Shown: piece by piece, positions 38,695 to 47,951 of the stretch
Position numbering within the stretch: the stretch's first letter is position 1
Layout of the letters: the number at the start of each line of letters is the position of its first letter
Source: Paragonimus westermani
Lineage: Eukaryota; Platyhelminthes; Trematoda; Plagiorchiida; Troglotrematidae
Assembly: GCA_008508345.1 (NCBI GenBank)
Contig: QNGE01000755.1
Location: 138,043 to 202,042, forward strand
DNA: 64,000 nucleotides
Reading direction: 5' to 3'
Translations under genes and position numbers: made by a program
The notes under the pieces: model-generated
The model's input: the letters and a program-made list of their open reading frames with translations, nothing else
What the model was told of the DNA's origin: nothing
Database searches by the model: none

Positions 38695-39379
38695 TTTCCA
38701 GACTTTCTTCCGGTAGTTCTGGTGGTGTCACTTCTGTACCAACTACACGAAGTGATATGAAATTAAGACTATGATGTTCAATGCGAATATTTCATATGCA
38801 GTTTTGCCACACGTCCGCTTATGAACGGTTGTGCGAGCGTGTGCTCTATCCAAATGGAGTCAGTCCGATTGAGAAAACCACGAAATATCTGATGTTAAGT
38901 CGGTTGGAATTGATGATCTTCAAAGGTTCCAGCCAAAATATTATAGCTGAGAAATTTCGCGAGTGGCCTTCCTCTTAGTGGATGGCTAGCAAAGACCTTC
39001 GCGCGGTAATTCGTAGAGTTTCAAATTAATCTACACCAAGTTTCAAGGATGCATCCGCACCATTAAAGTCCTCACAAAATCTAGTGAAACATTTTTAATC
39101 GATCGGCCAAATTTTCAGGTTCATCATTATCACACCTAGCTCGGTGCTACCCTCTGTTCTCGCACGATAACTGCGGGGATGGTATTCTTTAAACAAATTC
39201 GAACACAAATCATTATGAGCAGTAAAATACCTAGTGTTCTTTCACAACGTTGAAGGTCATCAGGAATAGGCTTAAAACGGACTAAAAACTGCAGCGTTGA
39301 GAACAGTGTGTGAACAATCGGCGTTATAGTTTATTAATTCAGCCTCCTCTTGGGGTTACATGAACAGTTTACGCATTTC
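38695..39379 (+). repeat. 685-bp block right of the assembly gap
   Basis: Second copy of 37100-37784. It continues into unique sequence from 39380. Confidence 0.9.
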
Positions 39380-41891
39380 GAGGCATTCATTTGTACAGTT
39401 TGGGGTTAGCAGATCTAACGGCGAGTGTGTGCAATTCAGACCGAAACCTGTGCAAGATGTCAATGAAACCTGGACATACTCAAATGACAACATTATTCAA
39501 ACAGCTTTGCAGTTGAACGTTTTGGTGCGATTGGGGGCCATGCTTATTGTAAGGATACTGATTGTGTGGTTAACATGCTCGCCTGATAAACACGTGAGCC
39601 GGAGTTCAGAATCCGGATCCCGGCAAGGTAAACATTATCAATCCGCGCTAGTATGAACGGAAATCGAGTCTGGTGCTTCTTTATGAGGTGGACTAGCCAA
39701 AATGCTCATCCGAAATGCAGAAGCGGCGGTCAAACGCAGATGTTCAGTTTGGTACATTTGAACTAGCAAAAATTTTAGGCGGTTACTTTGCACATTCTGT
39801 TCCACTAAATCGCCAAAATGAAACTACTGGCGACGCGTTATGGGACGCTTATTCCCAGGGTAAATTAACCAGCGCACACAATGACATCATGCAACTTACG
39901 TAGGTCATATGTGTTTAAAACGCGAGCAGCCTAAAAATGTTCATTTTGTTAAGTCTAGTTTGAGAGGCTCGTTGGTGCCCCAGATGATCGCCAAATAATA
40001 CTGCATTGATGAAGAAAATTATAAGTGAAAATACCTTCGGACGAAGTAGCTACCGGCTTCCATCTCACGTGCTGTTAAACAGCAAGTGACTCGAGACAGT
40101 TACCAAATGCCTGAATGCAAAACTACACATATTGTTGTGCGTCTGAAAGAAAAATACTGCGGCTGGTATTTTTTGGCCAGTTCAAAGGATACCACGCGGA
40201 TTGGATACAAACAGTTCTGTGAAAACATTAACTTGTACCTGCAATGCTCTACTGCTTCCAAATGTGCCTAGTGAAAACGTTATCAAGCAAAGTATTGTTG
40301 ATCAGTTCACCTTTCGTTCAACCAGCACTTAACTTGGTTGGATATATTGAGATATTGAGACTACCCACAAATGAAGATTTAGCCAGTATTCAGTGAACAA
40401 TCTGTTCCGTCAAAATTATGGGCCTGGGATTAAAGACAGCCAAGAGCGACCGGTCGTCGATGTGCGACGTTCGTCAGAATGCCATAAAGGAAATTCCTGT
40501 TCTCTAGCAGCTGATGTCTAAATCTTCTCTTAGGAGGTTGCATTCAGTGGGGTCTGGCATATGGTTGCTTTGATGTGAGCAGGTTCCGTGTTGCTGAGGC
40601 AACAAGTTGGTGGATGGAGTAACCCCGAGTGTTGCCCAGGACAGTCGTGCAAAGAAGCAGTTTTCGAAACTGCAGCTGTTTGGAATCAATTTGGTGACAT
40701 CAGATTGGGCAACTAAAAATGGTCCAGTCGATCTCAGAAGAATGCCATAAACGAATGATAATATTGGATGAGCACGGTATTTAGAAGCAAATTCCGCATT
40801 GCTTTGTGGCACATTCTTACTAAACTGGTGGTGTCTACTTCGATACAACGGAATTAATTAAGATCAAACCAAGGATAAGGCAAACTGTCCATCAACTGTG
40901 ACATATTGTTCCCATCCAACCGCTTAGATAGGCATTCATGCAACTCTCGCTAACATGGCCAAAATATGCAGCAGCTGACCCGTCAAGATTTCAAAGGCAT
41001 TCTTGATTGGTGAGACTTTTATGTTAACAAGTGTTAGTGGTTCCATTTACAGGCATTAGGATGCCCGCCGAATTTAAGATTCAAATTGTAGTTGTGCCGT
41101 AATCAAATGAGGCAACGTCACTAGTGCGTACGCCTTCCGCGGTATACGTTTCAGGGTGGAGTTCTGTGGTTCCGTTAGATCGCGACTGATCCAATCATTG
41201 TCTCAGTAATCTGCTAAGACATAGCGATGTGGATAGCGCATGCGAAGCAACAAGCGTTTTGAAAAACCCTTATGTGATCGGTATTAAGGGTTGAGGAGAT
41301 AACACTGTCCAACTACAATCATAAATCTGTCACCGGAACCTAGCAACCTGTACTAGGAAGCAATACACTCGCATTTGACTGATTCACCTCGCCTCATTCC
41401 AATGGAGGCCGGTAGATTTTAGACACCATTCATGGACGGTAGTGCAGGGATTTTCGTGGTTTAAATCGGGAACAAACGATAAGAGAGATTTCAGCAAACA
41501 ATATTCATGTTCCTGAAACCAGTCACATGGGAGAGTATACATTCTGTCCACATTTTAATCCTCCACACACAGTGAACCCGGTTGGCTGTGTTGATTTCTA
41601 CAGTTTGTTTATTCTATCTTATGATAGGTTGGTCAATATAAAGTTGATTCAAACTGACATCACATGTCGTTAGTCCCTTGGGTGGGCCTGCAGTTGGGTG
41701 CTAGTGTATTCTATCTTTCACACTCTAACTGCATTTGTTTGGCCATACTTATTTCATAGGTAGAATAAGTGTTTTGATTTGCTTTAGTACACCCTGGAGT
41801 AGTCGGTTCCATTTCGGTTGAGCGTTTCAAAAATGACCTCGATGCGCTGGATTGTGGACTTACGGCATATGCATATCATTACTTAACTTGA
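39380..41891. other. No gene recognised
   Basis: The frame at 40504-40848 (-) has 114 codons and no recognised domain. Near 39560-39625 a tRNA-like B-box (GTTCAGAATCC) occurs without a convincing cloverleaf. Confidence 0.4.
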
Positions 41892-41897
41892 CCTTAT

Positions 41898-43628
41898 TTG
41901 TTAGCAAAAACAACTCTAAAAGACCTGAGAACTAAGAACGTTGTCGTGCTAAAGCCAGATAGATCTTCCAGTGCCGTAGTTATGGATAAAGAGGAGTATA
42001 CTCGTAAAATGTTGTCCATACTGAACGACGAAATTAAATTCCAGCGTGTGAACAAGGTGGAGAAGGTGACTGATATTGATTGCCGAATAATTCGACACCT
42101 TGATCTGCTGCTACTACATCGAATAATTGATGAAAATACTTTCATGTCTCTAAAACCCAGTGGTTCATCAACACCGCAACTGCATGGCTTACCCAAAATA
42201 CACAAGCCAGAAATGCCACTCAGACCGATTCTATCCATGAGCAATACCCCACAACACAAACTGGCTCGTTGGTTGGTACAGGCCCTGACCCCACTAAAAC
42301 AAAAATTCGATACATATACTGTTAAAGACTCATTCAGTTTAGTTGAATGTCTGGACAAACTCAACCTAGCAGACAAAGTCATGTGTTCAGTAGACGTTCA
42401 ATCCCTGTTTACAAATGTTCCATTGCACGAGAAAATTGAATTTATATGCGATCTGATCGAGACTGAAGGCTTTGATATACAAATTCCCACTGATATGCTT
42501 AAACTGTCTCTATTGTTGTGTACGGAGAACATCAGTTTCAGTTTCCAGAATAACCCTTATCGACAAATAGACGGAGTCGCCATGGGGAGTCCGTTAGGAC
42601 CAATGCTAGCGGATTTTTTCATGCTGATGGTAGAAAGGCGAATTGCTGAACACATTGCGTCACTGCCGTTCTACAAACGTTATGTGGATGACATCCTCAT
42701 GTTTGCGCCATCTTCGCAAGCAATCGATGAGATGGTAAATCGGTTTAACACTTGTCATGCTAACCTGACAGTCACTTTTGAGCTGGAAAAGAACGGACGC
42801 CTGCCGTTTTTAGACATTCTCATCGGTCGCCAGGATGATGGTTCAGTAAGAAGATGTGTGTATCGTAAGCCCACCTGGACAGGTCAGTACACTCACTTCA
42901 CAAGCTTCACGCCAATGAAGAACAAGCGAGCATTGGTCAGAACATTGTTTATGCGTGCTAGGCGCATTTGTTCATCAGAATGTTTAGATGATGAACTTCG
43001 ACTGCTTACAACTACTTTGCAGAATAATGGGTATCCGCTAAGATTTATTAATAGACACAGCCAGCAGCGTATTGTAGGAGATAAGGTTCCCACGGTTGGG
43101 AAGAAGAAAGTCTACATTGAACTACCATTCAAAGGTGACACTTCTTCACTCCTAACCACAAAACGTCTCGTCGCATCCATTAAGCGAGCGTACAATGCGG
43201 CTGAAATCGTAGTCGTTGACCGAACTCGGAAGCTACCGTTACCTTCGGTAAAGGGAGAGCAACCTATTGGCGCCAACTCACACTGTATTTATCAATTTGT
43301 GTGTAACTGCGGCGAAAGTTACATCGGCAGAACCGATAGGTGCTTGAACTCTAGAATGAAGGAACATCTGCCGAAATGGGTTCAGGATGTGATTGCGCAG
43401 TCTACTCCCTTCGTCCCTGGATCACGCAAGCTTCCGGCCTCGTCTATCGCCAGGCACATGTTGGCCACTGGCCACCGGATTAATCCAGAATTAACACTCA
43501 CAATTATAATGCGCCATGCTAATCCGCGTTTCCTGAGTTTTGCCGAGGCGGTCGCCATTAGTCGTTTCAAGCCAGTGTTGTGTGTACAAATACAACTATA
43601 TGTAAGCCTTAGACTCCCATGGACTTAA
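41898..43628 (+). CDS. PLE polyprotein: reverse transcriptase plus GIY-YIG endonuclease
   Basis: The open frame has 576 codons counted from a non-ATG codon; the first ATG is codon 29. Reverse transcriptase blocks occur in order: VVVLKPDRSSSAVVMD (about 15-30), HGLPKIHKP with LRPILS, SVDVQSLFTNVPL, QIDGVAMGSPLGPMLADFF, and the catalytic RYVDDILM (YVDD at 262-265). These are followed by LPFLDILI and the PLE-specific linker (YRKPTWTGQYTHF, NNGYPLRFI, IELPFKGD). The GIY-YIG domain begins at HCIYQF (462), with SYIGRTDR at 474-481 and the RMKEHL helix; it ends SSIARHMLATGH and NPRFLSFAEAVAI. In PLEs the endonuclease nicks the target and the reverse transcriptase copies element RNA from the nick. 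Full PLE proteins are longer at the N-terminus, so this copy is 5' truncated and probably not autonomous, although its catalytic motifs look intact. Confidence 0.93.
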   Translation: MLAKTTLKDLRTKNVVVLKPDRSSSAVVMDKEEYTRKMLSILNDEIKFQRVNKVEKVTDIDCRIIRHLDLLLLHRIIDENTFMSLKPSGSSTPQLHGLPKIHKPEMPLRPILSMSNTPQHKLARWLVQALTPLKQKFDTYTVKDSFSLVECLDKLNLADKVMCSVDVQSLFTNVPLHEKIEFICDLIETEGFDIQIPTDMLKLSLLLCTENISFSFQNNPYRQIDGVAMGSPLGPMLADFFMLMVERRIAEHIASLPFYKRYVDDILMFAPSSQAIDEMVNRFNTCHANLTVTFELEKNGRLPFLDILIGRQDDGSVRRCVYRKPTWTGQYTHFTSFTPMKNKRALVRTLFMRARRICSSECLDDELRLLTTTLQNNGYPLRFINRHSQQRIVGDKVPTVGKKKVYIELPFKGDTSSLLTTKRLVASIKRAYNAAEIVVVDRTRKLPLPSVKGEQPIGANSHCIYQFVCNCGESYIGRTDRCLNSRMKEHLPKWVQDVIAQSTPFVPGSRKLPASSIARHMLATGHRINPELTLTIIMRHANPRFLSFAEAVAISRFKPVLCVQIQLYVSLRLPWT

Positions 43629-43726
43629 TAATTTTGTTCTGTCGTTTTCCACCCCACTTGCTATTTCATTCTTCGCCCCCCCCATCCCAATAGTGTCTTT
43701 TATATGTGTTCCTGGTTATTGTTATA

Positions 43727-43758
43727 TGGTAGTCAATACGAAATGCTAGCATCTACCA
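43727..43758 (+). ncRNA. Hammerhead relic with deleted core (inactive)
   Basis: The order is TGGTA (43727-43731), GTCAATAC, GAAA (43740-43743), palindrome TGCTAGCA (43744-43751), TC, TACCA (43754-43758). Stem I closes (TGGTA/TACCA), and GAAA, stem III and U-C are in place. The CTGATGA core and stem II are replaced by eight bases, so it cannot cleave. It lies about 100 nt after the stop of the intact PLE, the same place as the motif at 277-317 relative to its stop. Confidence 0.5.
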
Positions 43759-43760
43759 GT

Positions 43761-44689
43761 GTCCGTCTTCTTACTGCTATGTTCAAAAACAACCCCGTAA
43801 TTAAAATCTAGAATGGTGGAATGCCTCAGAACTAGCGCCGATATATCTTAATGGCCATATTCGTTCATTTCTCAAATTGTGTAAACACAGTGTTTCTGTT
43901 TGCCCCGTTTGTTCATTCTGTTGAATTATGGTGCTACTGTTTGGCTCCATTTTGACAAAGTGATCACATTCATTACATTCCGTTATTGAACAATTCCACA
44001 CTTTCAGTTGCTGTGAAACACGAATTTGGTGTACACCAACCACTAAAAATCCGTATCGTTCCAAATAAGCTCGTGAACAATAAATTGGAAATTTGGTGTC
44101 ACACCGGACCGTCTTTGTTTCTGTCCTAGTTTCTGTTTATTGCTTTCTCTCATACTCAAATCTGTGGGGGCAACCAAATGAATTTCATTAACGGAGCCAA
44201 GCGAAGATGGCTTCAACGTATACTTTCATTTCCATATTGGGGACGAAATAGTCAGTGTTAACTGAATGGTTATTTTCCTAAAAAACGCTTATAGACCAAG
44301 CTGACCGTAGCTGGAGCCAGACACTTCCTCTATATATACGACGAGGTTCATTCATACCAAACAACTTAGAAAAACTGGAGCAGATAAATGAAATCAATCA
44401 CAGAAACAAGTTTTCTCCTAAATGAACTTGAAAAGACAAGCCGGTGGTGGCATATTGCACGATCTGTATGCAAACTGGTTCCGCCGCATCTTAACAAGCG
44501 CCTACTGCAGAAATGAAAGTTACAAAATATGCATAAAATTGTCTCTTACGAAGAATGTCCTATCCAGATGTGAGAAGAAAAACGGATACACGATCATTAC
44601 CAAGGTATTGCTAATTTAATAGAGTTCCTTTTGTATACACGATAGCAGCTTCACTCGCTTGATAACAGTTGCCTCGACAAAGTGGAATA
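43761..44689. other. No gene recognised between two tail-to-tail PLEs
   Basis: Short frames only (for example 43801-44064 -), with no domain. Confidence 0.4.
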
Positions 44690-45900
44690 TGTGTTTATTC
44701 CGGTGCATGAAGATAACTGAGGATGCTGACGGACTGCTCATGTCGTGATTTGTCACGAGCACAGGATCGCGTAGGGGATGAAGCCGGTGCCGTGCGTGAA
44801 TGTACTTTAGCCTCATCCGCATAAATTCCAACGGGTTGGTTGACACGGTTGCACACCCGCTTGGGCAAATGCTCTGCCATTCCGACTTGTAACTGACTCT
44901 CCGTCACTCCCATGAAAGTGGAAGTGCACCCACACGAATAGTAGTATACGCAGTGTGAGGTGATCGGGAAGTGCAGGCGGTCCTTGATGATCGGCTTTGA
45001 CATTTTGATAGTGTCCAAACGGAGCACTAGTTTAGCAGCATAAAGACTCAGCCAACAGCGGAAGCTAATCAGATTTTCAAGAGTAAACAGACACTACCGT
45101 CCTTGAAAGGAAATCGAATGAATGCAGCCCCCAGTTCAGCTGAATGGATGGGTTGGCTGTTGATCTGTGGCTTGCTAATCCGTTTTATGAACCACTGGGA
45201 ATGACCGCTTGCTTTTAATTTGTCATCGAGCGATGACACGCTCTGCCGACTACACCAACCGTGCAGATTTTCCCAATTCGATGGAATAAGGCAATTACTT
45301 AACCCCGTCTGTGCTGAACTGGGACAAAACTATCGTGACGCAAACACTGCCCTGTCCATGTAGATATCCCGTAGGCCGCGAGTTGCACAGTGCTGTCCGC
45401 TCTGCGCCGGATTAATGCTAGCGAAAACAGCAGAGAGTGATTCTCTCTATGTCCATCGTAAATCGTACGTTTGCGGGAGTATAATTCACTTCTTCCATCA
45501 ACGTATCGGCCTGTTATTCACTGTCGGTGATCACGATAGTGTCACCTACACATGTTCAGTAGACCGCACTCGCTGCCGCATGCTAATCCACTTTGCTATT
45601 TATGTGAACAGAGAAAATGTCCACGGTGACCAGACTTGGAGAACTTCCTGTAGCCACTCCATCTATCTGTGTGAAACTATTCGCTTTAAATTTGGACTGA
45701 ACATCTGTTGTACATATGTATAGTAAATGCTTTATTTCAAGCAGCGAGACAGGAAACGATACTCTGTTGGAGCTTAAGTAGTCACATGGAAACCGCACTG
45801 TTTCATTCACGGGCACACTAGTGAGTATTGGTTCAATATCTAGCGAAGCCATCTGTTTTCCTCTGATGCTAACCTTCGATAACACGTCAACCGGTTCCAA
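44690..45900 (-). mobile_element. Decayed Penelope-like element
   Basis: From 45900 downward the minus strand reads MASLDIEPILTSVPVNETV, SFTQIDGVATGSSP and LVTVDIF, matching SVDVQSLFTNVPL, RQIDGVAMGSPLG and LADFF. Further on come TWTGQCLRHDSFVPVQHRRG with a stop (about 45365-45300), matching TWTGQYTHFTSFTP. A GIY-YIG start follows near 44965-44870: HCVYYYSCGCTSTFMG and MAEHLPKRV. Frames are broken by stops and shifts. It lies tail-to-tail with the intact element at 41892-43760 and is much older. Confidence 0.85.
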
Positions 45901-46049
45901 GCCACATTAGGAGCTCGGAAATTTCACATTTGGAATCTGTTACCCACCGATCCCACTGTCTCATATGGAATCCACCAAATGATTCAGGGGGTCGACTGCC
46001 TCGGCAGGATTTCCCAAACAGTGTGAAATTTTCGAGCTCCTAGTGTGGC
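45901..46049. mobile_element. 149-bp foldback (MITE-like) element
   Basis: The first ~28 bases (GCCACATTAGGAGCTCG, then GAAATTTCACA) are the inverted complement of the last ~28 (TGTGAAATTTTCGAGCTCC, then TAGTGTGGC), with about two mismatches. The interior (TCATATGGAATCC, CACCAAATGATTC) also occurs in degenerate form at 35671-35931. No target-site duplication was seen. It abuts the decayed PLE on the left and the SINE on the right. Confidence 0.6.
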
Positions 46050-46172
46050 TTCGTAGCTCAGTTGGTAAAGCGTTTGCCGCTTTGAGGTATGCTGTGTCTG
46101 TCGCTGAATCGAATCTAGACGAAACCCAGAATTTTCACACTTGGGTCTCATCTAAAACCATAAATGTGCCAC
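46044..46172 (+). repeat. tRNA-derived SINE-like element, copy 1
   Basis: It begins with a tRNA-like head: GGCTTCGTAGCTCAGTTGGT (an A-box of the TRGCNNAGYNGG type), then AAAGCG and a degenerate B-box region (CGAATC). It continues through CAGAATTTTCACAC to GGGTCTCATCTAAAACC. The second copy at 54698-54826 shares this order. It does not fold as a working tRNA. Confidence 0.6.
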
Positions 46173-47799
46173 GCTACTCATTAGTAATTAGTAAAGTAGC
46201 ATCTGCTCTAGAAGTGCACTCACCCACACCGGTTTCAAGAATAAATTTTATTTTGAATATCTTTATGCAGTCACACTCAAATATATTCGGAGGATGGTTG
46301 CCAGGTTAGTTTATTGCTTGTGTGTTCTAGGCCGATGGTGAAATGCTGTGCAGTGCAACCTACTGTCCAGTGATTCGAACCAGAACTCGCGTTTTTTGAA
46401 ATCACTATATTAACAGAGTAGCCACGTAGTAGACAGTAGATCGTGTAACGAAGTAAACTAACGAAAAATTAGTCCAAGTTGACTTCAAAATTTGTTTTCC
46501 TTTGTACTCATGTAGCGAACAAACTTGAAGGATGGAATAAATGAAAACGTTTGCTTCGGCTAACACTGAAATCTACGACCTGGTAACACTTATAACTTGC
46601 CAGTTGAATGTACAACGCATCGGACAGGCAATCCCCATTCATCTACTACAATTGTTTTCTGAGGCAGCAGAATTTTTTCACTGTTTCTTTTCTGAGGTTA
46701 GATAGGGAAAACCAACGTGGGTATATATGATGGAAATAATTCATCTGTGATTATCACATCCTTATTCCATCTGGATGCGTCAAAAAGCACAGTTTTTTAA
46801 TTCGGTTACAAAGAAAACGTGTCGACTGACCAAGTTGAAATGTGTGCGAGTCCGAAGTAACCCTATACATCCCACGTGTTCATCTGTGTATGCTTCACCT
46901 CTCCTGCTTTTGTCTGTTAGCCGGATTATGGCTCAGATGTTTTTGTTTATATTGCATCATACTGATGATTGTCCGGATAGCCAAATATCGTTTATTGTGT
47001 TTTGTTTGGACAGTACGTGCATCACACTTTCTGCACCTCAGCTCATTTCCGCTGTTGATTGCTCCAGAGAATTCCGTTTTTTTTCTGAACGTCGTACAGG
47101 GTAATTAAAATTCATCCTTAGCCTAATCGGTATCATATTCTAACGATCTGTCGAATGAAACTTTTCGGGATATCCAACTATCCACTGTGATAAGTTGTTT
47201 ACTAACACCAACCTTGATTTGCCTATTTTGGATCGTTCTACTGCTGTGCGTCGCATAACCACTTCGTGGATGATCGTACAACAAATAGCCAGTGAGTGTG
47301 AATGGCACTGTTCAGTGACATGTGCATCAGTTTATCGCTGTACACTAACTCAGTTTTTAACTTTAAATAACGAATGACACTAGATAGCTATCTGGACGAC
47401 AGAGCTCACTAATCAAACGAACAGTGGATCCACAAACAATATTAGGACTTTTGCGATCAACTGAGATGTAGTCCAGTTTATTCCAATGAATCCATCAAAC
47501 TGTAAAATATCCGGTCAAAGGATTGGACGGTTAAAAGTCACTGACAACAAAAGTAACTGTGGTGATCGACCTGACAATAAATGGTACGTGCCATGATTTG
47601 CAGAGTACTACAGATCATCTACGGGTTTCGTGCTATATTAATCCGGTTGAACAGACAGGCGCCGTTTGTGAACTAGCTCGCAGCCAAACGGGTAGCAAGA
47701 TCACGTTCGGAGACTTATAGGTGTAACCTGGACTATTAATAGGTACGAAATAAACTATGATTTATTTCGAAAATATTTACGACATATTCATTTCTACAG
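46173..47799. other. No gene recognised
   Basis: The plus-strand frames at 46775-47108 overlap each other in two phases and show no domain. Confidence 0.4.
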
Positions 47800-47951
47800 T
47801 CACCGAGATGGGTGATCTACAAATTTCGCCTGCTAGTTTGTATACTGACATCAAGGATATTGGCAGCAAGAATGAATCTGAGCAAAAGTTTGCAACTCAC
47901 TGTTTTTTAACTGTTCAACGTGGTTCCCGTCTTGAGGGTATGCCGGTTAAG
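47800..47951 (+). CDS. Candidate orphan exon, product unknown
   Basis: A block of 152 nt lies between an acceptor TTTCTACAG (47791-47799) and a donor AAG/GTAACA (47952). The frame (phase 2 start, phase 0 end) reads TEMGDLQISPASLY, DIKDIGSKNESEQKF, ATHCFLTVQRGSRLEGMPVK. The composition looks like a folded host protein, and reading stays open past both splice sites. I do not recognise the family. No partner exon was found on the same strand nearby. Confidence 0.35.

Larger units (their letters stand above)
41892..43760 (+). mobile_element. Penelope-like element, 5'-truncated but with an intact frame
   Basis: The element comprises the coding frame at 41892-43628 and a 3' UTR with a deleted hammerhead (43727-43758). 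No N-terminal PLE domain is seen between the in-frame TGA at 41889-41891 and the reverse transcriptase start. The frame has no stop or frameshift, unlike every other PLE piece in the window, so it is the youngest insertion here. Target-site duplications were not located. Confidence 0.85.

Noticed and set aside
37739..38774. Open frames of 330-339 codons on both strands
   Set aside because: They are almost entirely translated N from the assembly gap.
39560..39625. tRNA gene or SINE
   Set aside because: Only a B-box-like GTTCAGAATCC was seen; there is no A-box at the right distance and no cloverleaf.
41894..42382. 162-codon minus-strand frame
   Set aside because: It is the antisense shadow of the PLE reverse transcriptase.
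46046..46120. Functional tRNA gene
   Set aside because: The A-box is good, but stems and the B-box are degenerate and the same sequence recurs with a SINE-type tail at 54698.
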